Assembly: GCA_016200255.1 (NCBI GenBank)
Contig: JACQFA010000095.1
Coordinates: 1 to 64,000 of the forward strand
From: Nitrospirota bacterium
GTDB taxonomy: Bacteria; Nitrospirota; Nitrospiria; JACQBZ01
DNA: 64,000 bases
Direction of reading: 5' to 3'
Shown here: piece after piece, positions 34,945 through 45,257 of the stretch
Position numbering within the stretch: the stretch's first letter is position 1
Layout of the letters: each line of letters starts with the position of its first letter
Program-made: the position numbers and the translations under genes
The notes under the pieces: generated by a model
Told to the model about the DNA's origin: nothing
Seen by the model: the letters and a program-made list of their open reading frames with translations, nothing else
Databases searched by the model: none

Positions 34945-36185
34945 CCCCTCGCAGAATCCATGGAGCCCTTCGTGCCACGGGCCTGAACCGCGTGCTCGTA
35001 GGCCTCGAGGAGCTGTCGCCCGGCCACCTGCCAATCGAAACTTTCCACCACCCGGCGGCGGGCCGCCTGGCCGATTTGGGCCGCCTTGGCCCGATCCAAA
35101 AGAAGCGCGACCGTCCGCTCGGCAAACTTGAACGGATTATCGGCGATACAGATCTCCCGGCCGTCCTCCAGATCAAGGCCCTCGGCGCCGATGCGGGTCG
35201 AAACGACCGCCTTGCCCATCGCCATCGCCTCCAGTATCTTAAGCCGTGTTCCCCCGCCGCTTCGCAGCGGAACAACCACGACCGAGGCCCCGGCCAGCCA
35301 CGGCCGCACGTCCGGAACATCTCCGGTCACGTCCGTGTCCGGATCTCCATTCGCGGCCCGGCGAAGCTTCGCGACCGGATCACGACCGACCACGTTAAAA
35401 CGCACCCCGGGTACCGCCTTCCGAATGAGCGGGAGTATCTCCTTGAGGAAGAAGATCACGCCCTCCACGTTCGGCATCCAGTTCATCAGTCCGGTAAAGA
35501 CCATGCTCGGCGGACCGGTCGGGGCCTCGGTCGGCTGGAAATAGCCGGTATCAACCCCGTTGATGACGATCGAGGATACCGTGCCGGGCGCCAGGTGAGC
35601 CAGCCGGTCCCGATCCATCGCCGAGACCGTCAGCACGCGCTCGCTCGCCGCGCAGACCGTTCGTTCATACCGTTCCATCTTCCGCTGTTGTCCTTGATAA
35701 AACCGGCGCATGACGGGGTTGCGCTGGACGTCGGCCACGCGCTGAAGAAGCGACGACTCGATGTTGTGTTCGTTGAGAACAACCGGCAGACGCGTTCGGC
35801 CGATGAGATACGGGGCCATGTGGATCTGATCACAATGAATCAGATCATAACCGCCCTGCGCGATCAGTATTTCAATCCGATTTTGCATCGCTTTTACGTC
35901 GTACTTAACCACGGTGTAGGGACGGGTTGACAGAAGTCGTCCGGCCATTGACCCTACCCGGGCGATCCGGGACCAGGAGTCTGGATGGTCTACCGTCTCG
36001 ATACGGGCAGTCGGAACCAGTGACTGAGCGGTCTTGACCCAACGGCGGTCCGACTTCGAATGGAGAAAGGTCATGAGCGTGACATCGTGACGGCCGGCGG
36101 CGTGGGAAAACAGCTTCCAGGTCCGGATCTTGGCACCCGTGTCCAACGGATAGGGAAGCCGTGTGGTCAGGAAAAGGATCTTCAT
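34941..36185 (-). CDS. GT4-type glycosyltransferase (PEP-CTERM/XrtA-system-associated type)
   Basis: MKILFLTTRLPYPLDTGAKIRTWKLF; VFTGLMNWMPNVEGVIFFLKEILPLI; GGGTRLKILEAMAMGKAVVSTRIGAEGLDLEDG. Confidence 0.85.
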   Translation of the reverse strand: MKILFLTTRLPYPLDTGAKIRTWKLFSHAAGRHDVTLMTFLHSKSDRRWVKTAQSLVPTARIETVDHPDSWSRIARVGSMAGRLLSTRPYTVVKYDVKAMQNRIEILIAQGGYDLIHCDQIHMAPYLIGRTRLPVVLNEHNIESSLLQRVADVQRNPVMRRFYQGQQRKMERYERTVCAASERVLTVSAMDRDRLAHLAPGTVSSIVINGVDTGYFQPTEAPTGPPSMVFTGLMNWMPNVEGVIFFLKEILPLIRKAVPGVRFNVVGRDPVAKLRRAANGDPDTDVTGDVPDVRPWLAGASVVVVPLRSGGGTRLKILEAMAMGKAVVSTRIGAEGLDLEDGREICIADNPFKFAERTVALLLDRAKAAQIGQAARRRVVESFDWQVAGRQLLEAYEHAVQARGTKGSMDSARG

Positions 36186-38059
36186 GATCGATCCAGAAAC
36201 TCCTCGATCCATTGGGCCAGCACGGTCAGGTTCCACAACGTGGCATGATGGTCCCGCAGCCCGGAACGGTGCTCATCAAACAGACGGCGGACCTGCTCCA
36301 GATCAAAAATTCGCCGCCGCTTGAAAACCCCATGGAGAACCTTCTGTTCGGCAAACTCTTTTAAGTCACGGTTGAACCACCGCATCAGCGGGATGGAAAA
36401 ACCCATCTTCTCCCGTTTCAGAAAACCGTCCGGAAAACCGTCCTTCATCGCCTCCTTCGCCAGGCGCTTTCCGATCCCATGGGAGAGACGGTGCTCCGGT
36501 GGCAGCCTCAAGAGAAACTCGATCAATTCGTGATCCAAAAACGGAGCGCGGCATTCCAGTGCGTGGGTCATCGAAGTCCGGTCCACCTTGACCAGGATAT
36601 CCTCCGGAAGATAGGTCATCAGATCCGTCATCTGCATTCGCGTCAGATCGTCGTTGGCACGACAGAGTTCATACGCATGGCGGATATACCCATCCCGGCT
36701 CTCCGAAAGCCGCGCGCGAAATTCCGGATGGTACAACGCCTGTCGAACCGGCCCGCGCAGTCCCGTGCGAAGGGACTCGTACCGCGTCGCCTCATCAGAC
36801 GAAAACAATTCAAAGACTCGATCCATTCGTTGAAAAACCGCCGGAAGATTGAACCTTCCAAGCATCTTGTGTCCTGCCGATGCCATAAACCTGGGAACAT
36901 AGCGCGCCGCCCGGTTGATCTCCTGAATGGCGGGATACCACGGATATCCCGCAAGGGCCTCGTCCCCGCCGTCGCCGCTCAAGGCCACGGTAACATGCCG
37001 GCGCGTCACCTCGGATAGATACCAGGTCGGCAGCGCCGATGAATCGCCGAACGGCTCCCCGAAATGACGGACGAGCCGCGGCAGAATCTCAATCGCGTGC
37101 GGCTCGATGATCTCCTCGTGATGATCGGTTCGATAACGCGCCGCGACCTCCCGCGCAAACGGCAGTTCATTGAAGTCCTCCTCCTTGAATCCAATCGAGA
37201 AGGTCTTGACCGGCTGCGAGGACAGCCGGCTCATCATCGCGACCACGATGCTCGAATCGACCCCGCCGCTCAAGAACGCTCCCAACGGCACGTCGCTGAT
37301 CATCCGGAGGCGCACAGCCTCCTCCAAACGTCGGACAAATTCATGCTCGGCTTCTTCGAAGGAAAGATCCAGTCGGGGCCCGGCCTGCGGCAGCCAGTAA
37401 CGTGAAACCGTAACCCGATGGCCCCGCGCGAGAAGGTAATGGGCCGGCGGCAGTTTCCTGATCTGCCGGAAGATCGTCCGCGGACTCGGAATGCAGGAAT
37501 GGGCCATAAACAGATCGATCGCCGTCTCGTCCAGTTCACGGTCGAAACCGGGTCGGTCGTACAACGCCTGAATCTCGGAGGCGAACCAGAACCGGCCGGC
37601 GGCCTCGAGATAATAGAGCGGCTTTTTGCCCATCCGGTCGCGGGCGATAAAGAACGTGCCGTCCCGCTCATCCCAGATCGCAAAGGCGAACATCCCACGG
37701 AGCCGCGTCACACAGTCCGGCCCGAACTCTTCATAGAGGTGGACCAGCACCTCGGTATCGGTCTCGGTTGCAAACCGGTGGCCTTTGGCGACCAGCTCTT
37801 TCCGCAGCGACTGAAAATTGTAGATCTCGCCGTTAAAGACGACCGCCAACTCGCCCGTCTCATTGAAGATCGGTTGATGCCCGGTTTTCAGATCAATGAT
37901 GCTCAGTCGGCGATGGGCCAGGGCCGCCCGGCCGGTCGGGGAACGATAGAATCCCTCATCGTCCGGCCCGCGATGCCGGATCGCATCCGCCATGGGCTGA
38001 ACATCCGCCTTCTCGATCGACCTGCCGCCCAGGCTCATACCGCCCGCTATGCCGCACAC
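36182..38059 (-). CDS. asnB: Asparagine synthase (glutamine-hydrolysing) / XrtA-type amidotransferase
   Basis: MCGIAGGMSLGG (catalytic Cys2), SIIDLKTGHQPIFNETGELAVVFNGEIYNFQSLRKELVAKGH, FLSGGVDSSIVVAMMS. Confidence 0.92.
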   Translation of the reverse strand: MCGIAGGMSLGGRSIEKADVQPMADAIRHRGPDDEGFYRSPTGRAALAHRRLSIIDLKTGHQPIFNETGELAVVFNGEIYNFQSLRKELVAKGHRFATETDTEVLVHLYEEFGPDCVTRLRGMFAFAIWDERDGTFFIARDRMGKKPLYYLEAAGRFWFASEIQALYDRPGFDRELDETAIDLFMAHSCIPSPRTIFRQIRKLPPAHYLLARGHRVTVSRYWLPQAGPRLDLSFEEAEHEFVRRLEEAVRLRMISDVPLGAFLSGGVDSSIVVAMMSRLSSQPVKTFSIGFKEEDFNELPFAREVAARYRTDHHEEIIEPHAIEILPRLVRHFGEPFGDSSALPTWYLSEVTRRHVTVALSGDGGDEALAGYPWYPAIQEINRAARYVPRFMASAGHKMLGRFNLPAVFQRMDRVFELFSSDEATRYESLRTGLRGPVRQALYHPEFRARLSESRDGYIRHAYELCRANDDLTRMQMTDLMTYLPEDILVKVDRTSMTHALECRAPFLDHELIEFLLRLPPEHRLSHGIGKRLAKEAMKDGFPDGFLKREKMGFSIPLMRWFNRDLKEFAEQKVLHGVFKRRRIFDLEQVRRLFDEHRSGLRDHHATLWNLTVLAQWIEEFLDRS

Positions 38060-39183
38060 GACCGCCTCCTCCCGTCCGTCGCCCGACGGTAGAGCGACTC
38101 ATACCTGTTGATCATCTCCGAGAGCGAGAAGCGGCTCTCAACATGCTGTTTTCCGGCCTCGCCGTATCGCGCGCGGGCCGATTCATCCGAAAGCAGTTTC
38201 AAAATCGCATCGGCCAGGTTTTCCGGAGCGCGCGGCGGAACCACCAGTCCGCGTTCGCCGTTTGAGACCAGCTCAGGAATGCAGCCCACGGCGGTCGCCA
38301 CGACCGGCCGGCCGGCCGCCATCGCCTCCAGCAACGAGATCGGAAGCCCCTCTTCATGCGAGGATAAAACAAACAGATCGAAGGCCGGAAGCAGTCGCTG
38401 GACATCCGATCGGAAGCCGACGAACCGGACCGATTCGCCCAGACCCAGATTAGCCGCAAACCCGACCAGCCGATCACGTAGCTCCCCGTCACCGACCATC
38501 ACCAGCCGTGCGGCGGGAAGGGATTGATGAACTCGCGCAAACGCGCGCAGCAGCGTTTCCTGATCCTTGGCGGCCGTCAGCCGCGCGACATGCCCGATCA
38601 CCGGCCCGCCGGACGAATCCAGTCCCAGCTCGGTCCGGATCGCGGTAAGATCGACCAAGTCGTTTCGCGCCATAACGATGCCCTGATGAATCACTTCCAG
38701 CCTTTCCGGAGCGATCCCGACCCGATCCACGAAAAACCGCCCCACATCGTCTCCGACCACGACGGTCTTCCAGACCAGCGGCAGCACCCATCGCGCGATC
38801 CATTGGTTCCGGCTCCGTTGAAGAAAGGTGTAGTATTCATGTTCCGTATGGATCACCGGAATCCCCAGAAGACGGGCCGGGCCGATCGTATAGAGGAGCT
38901 GACCCAGATGATGCGTCTGGACCGCGTCCACGCGCTCGTCCCGTAATATTCGGTAGAGCTGCATCGGCATCGACCAATCCTTTCCGTCGCGACGGTTCAG
39001 AACAAACCAGGGGATATCGTCTTTTTGCAGCAAGTCCGACAACGGCCCGTCGCCGTTTATGCCGCAGACCATCGGCCGGAAGCGCGAGCGGTCGAGCCCT
39101 GAAGCGATGGTGGAGGCCATCCGCTCGGACCCACCCATTTTGAAGGAATAGATCACCTGCAGTATTGTCAGACGCTTATCCAT
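38047..39183 (-). CDS. GT4 glycosyltransferase
   Basis: LQVIYSFKMGGSERMASTIASGLD; HVARLTAAKDQETLLRAFARV; SSHEEGLPISLLEAMAAGRPVVATAVGCIPELV. Confidence 0.88.
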   Translation of the reverse strand: MDKRLTILQVIYSFKMGGSERMASTIASGLDRSRFRPMVCGINGDGPLSDLLQKDDIPWFVLNRRDGKDWSMPMQLYRILRDERVDAVQTHHLGQLLYTIGPARLLGIPVIHTEHEYYTFLQRSRNQWIARWVLPLVWKTVVVGDDVGRFFVDRVGIAPERLEVIHQGIVMARNDLVDLTAIRTELGLDSSGGPVIGHVARLTAAKDQETLLRAFARVHQSLPAARLVMVGDGELRDRLVGFAANLGLGESVRFVGFRSDVQRLLPAFDLFVLSSHEEGLPISLLEAMAAGRPVVATAVGCIPELVSNGERGLVVPPRAPENLADAILKLLSDESARARYGEAGKQHVESRFSLSEMINRYESLYRRATDGRRRSCAA

Positions 39184-40321
39184 GAAGCACCGGAGGCGCC
39201 ATCAATCGTTCGTAAAGAGCTTTTACCCGCTTCATGCGCTCGGCCAGCGAATACCGGGCCGCAGCCGCGGCCCGGCCGGCCTCGCCGATCTTGCTTCTCT
39301 CCTCGGGATGATCGATCATAAACCGGATCGCGCGCGCGAGCGCATCGGCATCCCCGGGAGGGACCAGGAGGCCGCTTTTCCGATCGGTCACCATCTCCGG
39401 AATCCCGCCCACGGCCGTCGCGATCAGGGGGATTCCACGGCCCATCGCCTCCAACGCGACGTTCGGGATGCCTTCGCTTAAGGACGGAATCACGGCGAGA
39501 TCCATGCCGGCGTAAATCGCCGTCATATCGTTCCGGTATCCCAGGAAGCAGACGCGGCCGTTCAGCCCAAGCACTGCGACCTGCTGTTTTAAGCCCTGCT
39601 CATCCGGGCCCTCGCCGATCAGGAGCGCCATAACGGCTCGATCGTTGAGACGGGTCAGGGCCTCGATCAGGACTCCCTGGCCTTTTTCGCGACTGAGCCG
39701 GCCCACCGCCCCGATCACGATCGCATCGTCGGAGGCCCCCAAATCCCGCCGGGCCTGCTGCCGTGTCCGGGGATCGGGAGCGGCTTCCGGAAGCCATGCA
39801 TTTGGAATAACTTCCAGATGCGATCGGGAACGGCCGAGGCGGGCCGCAACGACGCGGCCGATCGCCTCCGATACCGGTACGATTCCATCAGCATGCCGGA
39901 CGGCCCAAAGCTCCAGGGCATAATACAGACGGATCTTCAGGTTCTCGTTGGTCGTGCCGTGCAGATACCCGCACCAGCGCATCCCCGCTTGCCGCATCCG
40001 GGACGAAAGCAGCGCACCGACGACGTTGGCCTTGTAACTGTGGGTCTGGAGAAGATCGATCCGGTTCTTGAGCATATCCGACCGGACCAACGACGGCAGC
40101 CGGGGGTCAAAAGGAAAGCGTTCCTCAAAAATCCACACGGGAAGCCCCTCGGCGCGGCAGGCCTCGATGAAGGGGGAGGTTTTGAGCGGACGACGGAGGA
40201 AGGCGGCCAACCGGACCGTCAGTCCGTATCCCGGCGCGGCCTTGCAAAAGGCGATCAATTGCTTGCCCGGTCCTCCGACGCGGAATGTATCGATCAATGC
40301 CAAGACGCGGATCCCCGTCAC
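39176..40321 (-). CDS. GT4 glycosyltransferase
   Basis: DTFRVGGPGKQLIAFCKAA; GAVGRLSREKGQGVLIEAL; SLSEGIPNVALEAMGRGIPLIATAVGGIPEMV. Confidence 0.88.
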   Translation of the reverse strand: MTGIRVLALIDTFRVGGPGKQLIAFCKAAPGYGLTVRLAAFLRRPLKTSPFIEACRAEGLPVWIFEERFPFDPRLPSLVRSDMLKNRIDLLQTHSYKANVVGALLSSRMRQAGMRWCGYLHGTTNENLKIRLYYALELWAVRHADGIVPVSEAIGRVVAARLGRSRSHLEVIPNAWLPEAAPDPRTRQQARRDLGASDDAIVIGAVGRLSREKGQGVLIEALTRLNDRAVMALLIGEGPDEQGLKQQVAVLGLNGRVCFLGYRNDMTAIYAGMDLAVIPSLSEGIPNVALEAMGRGIPLIATAVGGIPEMVTDRKSGLLVPPGDADALARAIRFMIDHPEERSKIGEAGRAAAAARYSLAERMKRVKALYERLMAPPVLHG

Positions 40322-41013
40322 AGCCGTTTCACCACCCGGGCCGGATTGCCGCAGGCGACCGCTCCGGACGGCAGATCCGACGTCACAACACTCCCGGCCC
40401 CCACCACCGTGCCCCGGCCGATCCGGACGCCCTTTAGAATAATGGACCGGCTGCCAATCCAGACATCGTCCTCGATCACGACCGGACGGATGCGATCCGG
40501 CGAAACCGGCTCCCTCCGGCGACGCGCGTCGGCATCCAGCGGATGGCCGTCATGATCGGAAATGATGACCCGGTCCGCAATGTAGCAGTACCGTCCGATC
40601 GTCACTTCCCGTCCCACGCTGATCGTCAGTTCGTAGCCGAGATAAGTGTTGTCCCCAACGGTCAACACGGGGGCGTCATGGACACGGTTGGCCTCGAAAC
40701 TGGACTTGCCGTGCACCGTCACATTTTCCCCGAGATGGATGACGAGCCGTCCGTAAATATAGGGAACGCCCCCGATCAGGGACAGTCCCCGGCCGACCGA
40801 GGCACAGCAGGAACGGAAAAGCGGATCGGACCAAAAAATACGGTAGATCACGGCGGCCGACGCCAAGGTCAGTTCACGGAGATAATAGAGCGCGCCAAAG
40901 ACCGGACGCGGGGCCGGCAGACGCAGCGTGCGAAGCGCCTTCCCCGTCCGGTACAGCAACGCGTAGAACCCGTTTTCCTGCCGTCGGACTTTGAGGAGAA
41001 AGTCTTCAATCAC
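40318..41013 (-). CDS. Hexapeptide-repeat (LbetaH) acyltransferase
   Basis: VTIGRYCYIADRVIISDHDGHPLD...VIEDDVWIGSRSIILKGVRIGRGTVVGAGSVVTSDLPSGAVACGNPARVVKRL. Confidence 0.88.
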   Translation of the reverse strand: MIEDFLLKVRRQENGFYALLYRTGKALRTLRLPAPRPVFGALYYLRELTLASAAVIYRIFWSDPLFRSCCASVGRGLSLIGGVPYIYGRLVIHLGENVTVHGKSSFEANRVHDAPVLTVGDNTYLGYELTISVGREVTIGRYCYIADRVIISDHDGHPLDADARRRREPVSPDRIRPVVIEDDVWIGSRSIILKGVRIGRGTVVGAGSVVTSDLPSGAVACGNPARVVKRL

Positions 41014-42403
41014 CGGGATTTCTCCTCCAAGGGGCCCCGGCCTTTGCGGGAAAATCCGGACCGGACACCGGCGAGGGATCTCCCGCAAACCGGGTCCCGA
41101 CCGCCCGGGCCGGCTCCGGCAATCGCCCCTCCGTCATTCGGAACGAGGCCGTGATCATCGCAAGGAGGATGATCAGGATCCAGTCGTAGGCCTTGGACAA
41201 AAAAAGTGAGCTCACGAGGAACCCGACGAACGAGACCGACAATGCGGAGTTCAACTCAAGCGCCTCAAGAATAACGGAATCCCGAGCGGCCGATGCGAGC
41301 CGCTGGCGGGCCTTCTTCAGGATTGAAAAACCCGATATCACAAGCCCGATCCAGACGAGTAGTCCGGCCAACCCCAGTTCGGCCATCACCTGGATCAGTG
41401 TGTTGTGGGCCGTCCACCATGTATTATAGGGAAATTCCGGATCACGATAATCCTCGCCGTACGCGATCGAAAACACGCCCGTGCCGACCCCCAGAATCGG
41501 ATGATCGGCGAACATGTGCAATCCCGCCCGCCACATCGCCAGCCGGATCTGGGCGTTTTCCTCACCCTGGTAGTTTGCGATTGTGCTGAACCGGTCAAAG
41601 GCGCCTTGCGGACTCACCAAGACAACCACGATGCCGAGTGCCGCCGCGAGAAAGAACACCGCCACTTTCCGACGGGAACGCATCAGGATCAAGCCCGCCA
41701 CCGCCACCAAGCCCAGAAACCCGCCGCGGGACTGAGTCGCGATAACACCGCCCACCGCCAGCATCATCGCCCCGATCAGAAGAAAACGCTCTTTGGGCGC
41801 GGGATGCGATTGCAGCCTCCAGTAAATCAAGGGCAACACCATTACAAAACAAACGGCAAGGTCGTTGGGATCGTTGAACAGCCCGCCAAGCCCCTCGATC
41901 CGGCCCCGGTGCAGTAGATTTCCGGTCAGGTAGTCTTTCACGGCCATCAACGCCAGAACCACGTTACAGAAAATGATCATGCGAGTCAATCGGGCCAACG
42001 CGGACAGGGAGGCCGCAATGTTGACGACCAGGATAAAGACCGCCACCTCCTTCATGAACTCGGTGGCATTGGTAAAACTCCCGCCCGGCCAGTACGAAAA
42101 CGGGATCGACAGGAGCATAACGCCTAAAAAGGAGACAAGGTATTGCCCGGTGGAATAGGGCATGAGGAGAATCCGCTGCCCGCGCCCTCGGTTCATGATG
42201 AACAACAACACCGTCAGAACCAGGATGACCAGCACCGGCCGAAGGGGGGTGAGAACCGGAAAAAGATCGGCCGGCCTGAGAAATAAAAATACCAGAAAGA
42301 CCGACAACCCCAGAAGCGGCAGGCGCTCATTGGCACGGGGAAACCGGACGAGTTGGATCGGCGACGCATCGGACGGCTTGAAGACGGAGGCCCCTTCTCT
42401 CAT
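41006..42403 (-). CDS. O-antigen ligase / Wzy-like membrane protein
   Basis: Multi-TM; FADHPILGVGTGVFSIAYGEDYRDPEFPYNTWWTAHNTLIQVMAELGLAGLLVWIGLVI. Confidence 0.85.
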   Translation of the reverse strand: MREGASVFKPSDASPIQLVRFPRANERLPLLGLSVFLVFLFLRPADLFPVLTPLRPVLVILVLTVLLFIMNRGRGQRILLMPYSTGQYLVSFLGVMLLSIPFSYWPGGSFTNATEFMKEVAVFILVVNIAASLSALARLTRMIIFCNVVLALMAVKDYLTGNLLHRGRIEGLGGLFNDPNDLAVCFVMVLPLIYWRLQSHPAPKERFLLIGAMMLAVGGVIATQSRGGFLGLVAVAGLILMRSRRKVAVFFLAAALGIVVVLVSPQGAFDRFSTIANYQGEENAQIRLAMWRAGLHMFADHPILGVGTGVFSIAYGEDYRDPEFPYNTWWTAHNTLIQVMAELGLAGLLVWIGLVISGFSILKKARQRLASAARDSVILEALELNSALSVSFVGFLVSSLFLSKAYDWILIILLAMITASFRMTEGRLPEPARAVGTRFAGDPSPVSGPDFPAKAGAPWRRNPGD

Positions 42404-42406
42404 GCG

Positions 42407-43546
42407 TCAGCCTCTCACCCAGAGATCTTTTTTGCCGCGCAGAAAACGGACGATTCCGACCACGGCGGCGGCGTTCAGGACCAGAAAAGCCGCCGGAACC
42501 GAGGCCATCTTCCGGAACAGCCCGCCGCCCGTCCAAGCCGTCCCCAGCAAACCAAAAAGGTACCAGACGACCTGCCCGCACAGCGTCACGGTGTAGATTC
42601 CGTCTCTAAGAAACAGATTTGAAACCAGCATCAACATCAGCGCAAACGGCACAGCCAGTCTCAGCAGTTTGTGCGAGACGAACTGAAAGGCGACCGGATT
42701 GCGCCAGGGCAGGGTCAGCTCCGGCATCAGATAGACGATCTGTAGATTGCCGGCCAGGGTCCTGACCTTCCGCCGGAACTCCTGGGGCGCCTCCTTCGAG
42801 ACCGAATCAAAGGCCTGGGCCCGTGGTTCAAAAACCACCCGGTAACCCTTCAGAACGATCCGCATCGGCACCCAGACATCATCCAATAATGTCCCTTCCG
42901 GAATCGGCTCAAACAGTTCTTTCCGGATCGCATAGATGCAGCCCGTCGCCCCGACCATCGAGCCGATATCGCTCTCGGCCTTGCGGATCCATTTCTCATA
43001 CGACCAATAGGCCGACACCCCTTCCCCGATCTGGCTCGGTTCGCGGTTCAAGACCAGCTCTCCGCTCACGGCCCCCACCTTCGGATCATCAAATCGGGCC
43101 AGAAGCCTCCGGACGGCCTCCCGGTTGAAGCTTTGGCGCGCATCGGCAAAGACCACGACTTCCCCGGAAGCCGCCTGCAGACCGGCATTCAACGCGACCG
43201 CCTTTCCGGCCGGCCGTGGCAATGCGACGAACCGGATGCGGCCGTCGAACCGCATATGCTCTTTGACCACGCGCTCCGTCCCGTCCGTTGAACCATCCGA
43301 GGCCACCACGATCTCGATATGATCTTCGGGATAGTCCTGCGTCCGAAGGTTGTCGATCCGCCTGCCGATCACGGCCTCTTCATCCCGAACCGCCACGACG
43401 ACCGACACCCGGGGCGGATCATCGCGCCGCAGCGTCCCCGCGTCGCGTCGGGCCGGCAGCGACCGAAGCAGGACCGGATAGCCTATGTAGGTATAGAGGA
43501 CCAAGGCGGCTGAAAACCAGAACAGGGTCAATGCAACCGAAGTCAT
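42407..43546 (-). CDS. GT2 family glycosyltransferase (membrane-anchored)
   Basis: PPRVSVVVAVRDEEAVIGRRIDNLRTQDYPEDHIEIVVASDGSTDGTE; multiple C-terminal TMs. Confidence 0.88.
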   Translation of the reverse strand: MTSVALTLFWFSAALVLYTYIGYPVLLRSLPARRDAGTLRRDDPPRVSVVVAVRDEEAVIGRRIDNLRTQDYPEDHIEIVVASDGSTDGTERVVKEHMRFDGRIRFVALPRPAGKAVALNAGLQAASGEVVVFADARQSFNREAVRRLLARFDDPKVGAVSGELVLNREPSQIGEGVSAYWSYEKWIRKAESDIGSMVGATGCIYAIRKELFEPIPEGTLLDDVWVPMRIVLKGYRVVFEPRAQAFDSVSKEAPQEFRRKVRTLAGNLQIVYLMPELTLPWRNPVAFQFVSHKLLRLAVPFALMLMLVSNLFLRDGIYTVTLCGQVVWYLFGLLGTAWTGGGLFRKMASVPAAFLVLNAAAVVGIVRFLRGKKDLWVRG

Positions 43547-44607
43547 GGTCTCACCATTTTATCATGCGCGGCCCGGAAACGGTCCCACTGCGACACCAGC
43601 CGGCCGAACCGCCGCCGCCAGGACCGGTCCGATTCACGAATTTTTCCGTACCGCCGGGGCCCGACCATCGCGTTCTCGACAAAGACCATCGGAACGGCCA
43701 GCGCCCTCGCCTCGCCGGACAAGAATTCGGCCGCGATGCAGCGCGAAAGCCAGCGGCCCAGCAAATGGCTGAGCCAGTTGTCATCGATATAAGCCCGGTC
43801 GAACGCCTCCTCGACCGAGGGCCGGGGGCCGCGGCCCGAGATCGGGTAGAAGGTGGATGCAAAAGCGTAGAGATCGGTCCAGGGAAGACGCGCCTCCTCG
43901 CCAAACGCCCAGTCGATCACGCCGATCCGTTTATCATTGACGATCACATTCAGATTGCAAAGATCGCCGTGCTGCGCTCCGAGGGCACGACCCGTTGCAG
44001 CCTGCGACGTTCCGTGCGTGCGGTAATGGTCGAGAAATCGACGCTCGTCCGGTTCCAGTTCAAAGGCCTTCACGAATTCATCGATTAACTTGGCGTCGGA
44101 GCGATCGGGCCGGCTCTCACCGGCCGCAGGGATCTCGGCTTCCACCGAAGGCGCGGTGGCGCGACGAAACACGATCCACCACTCCGCCAGCCGGTCCAGC
44201 ACCGCTTCCATTTCGGACCGCTCGCGTGATGAGGCCGAGGCCGGCCAATCTTCCTCCAGATGGCGGCCCGGAAGACAGGACTGGAGGAAAACCAGACGGC
44301 CCTCGATCCGCTCCAGGCCCAACGGGTTTGGAACCGACGACTTCCATTCTTCCGGAAGGGCCGTGCGGACCCGCTTTAAAAACCGGTATTCATGCGTCAC
44401 CAGAGGTTCGGCTTGGGGGAAGCGGGCCACTTTCGCCACGGCGTGAGGCCGGTCGGCCTTGTCCTTAAAAATAAAAAAGAGCATCTCCTTTTCGGGCGCA
44501 TCATCGAACGGACCGACGATCAGAGACCGAAACGATTTGGGAGCCGGATCGTTCGGAAACCAATCGGCCCAACAATTCCGCGCCCGATTCTCGACGGACC
44601 GGATCAT
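43543..44607 (-). CDS. Phosphotransferase (APH/choline-kinase-fold)-like protein
   Basis: GAQHGDLCNLNVIVNDKRIGVIDWAFGEEARLPWTDLYAFASTF: Brenner motif HGDLxxxN and D. Confidence 0.75.
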   Translation of the reverse strand: MIRSVENRARNCWADWFPNDPAPKSFRSLIVGPFDDAPEKEMLFFIFKDKADRPHAVAKVARFPQAEPLVTHEYRFLKRVRTALPEEWKSSVPNPLGLERIEGRLVFLQSCLPGRHLEEDWPASASSRERSEMEAVLDRLAEWWIVFRRATAPSVEAEIPAAGESRPDRSDAKLIDEFVKAFELEPDERRFLDHYRTHGTSQAATGRALGAQHGDLCNLNVIVNDKRIGVIDWAFGEEARLPWTDLYAFASTFYPISGRGPRPSVEEAFDRAYIDDNWLSHLLGRWLSRCIAAEFLSGEARALAVPMVFVENAMVGPRRYGKIRESDRSWRRRFGRLVSQWDRFRAAHDKMVRP

Positions 44608-45257
44608 GATCGCTCCTCGCGCGCAGGCATCTCATCCTTCCGGACAAGCACGGCATATCCGGGCGCCAGATACGGGGCGATTCCAAGACGTCCGGCCAGC
44701 CGGTTGACCCGCCGGATGAGAGACCCGGTTCGTATATCGAGGTTCAGGAAGGCCGAGACAAAATAGTCCATCGGCCCCCTCCCGTCAAGATCCATGACAT
44801 ACTTCGGCTGCCTCCCATCGGGAAAACAGGCCCACCAACGCGACGGCCCGATTCCGGCCCGCTCGATGTTTTTTCGAAATCCCGAAAGGGTCAGCCCGGA
44901 CGACCGTGTCCGGAGCCGGTTGTCGGCCGTCATATACAGATAAGCGCCCGCCGCCAGCACCCGTCGGCATTCACGGAGGGTCATTCCCAGATCGCCACCC
45001 CGGCCCCCGGCCCGTCCATAATCGGTCAGGATCACAAGATCGAACCGGCCGTCCTCGAACGGAAAGGGAGCGGTTCTCCCGAAATCGAGAGCGAGGGTGG
45101 AGACATGAGCGGCCCCGTTCACCGCATCCGGCTTGTCCGGACCCAGGTTATTTTCTAGAACCAGCACCTCTTTCAGAGCGGATGAGGGTACCAGATATCG
45201 CCAGATTGGGTGGGAATGGCCGGATCGAACTGTCTCCTTCCCTTGAATGCCCGTCAT
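44604..45257 (-). CDS. SAM-dependent methyltransferase-like protein
   Basis: EVLVLENNLGPDK...HVSTLALDFGRTAPFPFEDGRFDLVILTDYGRA...LRECRRVLAAGAYLYMTADNRL; start MTGIQGK (4-bp overlap). Confidence 0.7.
   Translation of the reverse strand: MTGIQGKETVRSGHSHPIWRYLVPSSALKEVLVLENNLGPDKPDAVNGAAHVSTLALDFGRTAPFPFEDGRFDLVILTDYGRAGGRGGDLGMTLRECRRVLAAGAYLYMTADNRLRTRSSGLTLSGFRKNIERAGIGPSRWWACFPDGRQPKYVMDLDGRGPMDYFVSAFLNLDIRTGSLIRRVNRLAGRLGIAPYLAPGYAVLVRKDEMPAREERS

Noticed and set aside
34905-35930. 341-aa plus-strand ORF antisense to the GT4 gene
   Set aside because: Low-complexity Arg/His/Pro-rich translation, no recognisable motifs. The opposite strand encodes a clear glycosyltransferase; a GC-rich shadow ORF.
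37418-38092. 224-aa plus-strand ORF
   Set aside because: Antisense to asparagine synthase; no motif support.
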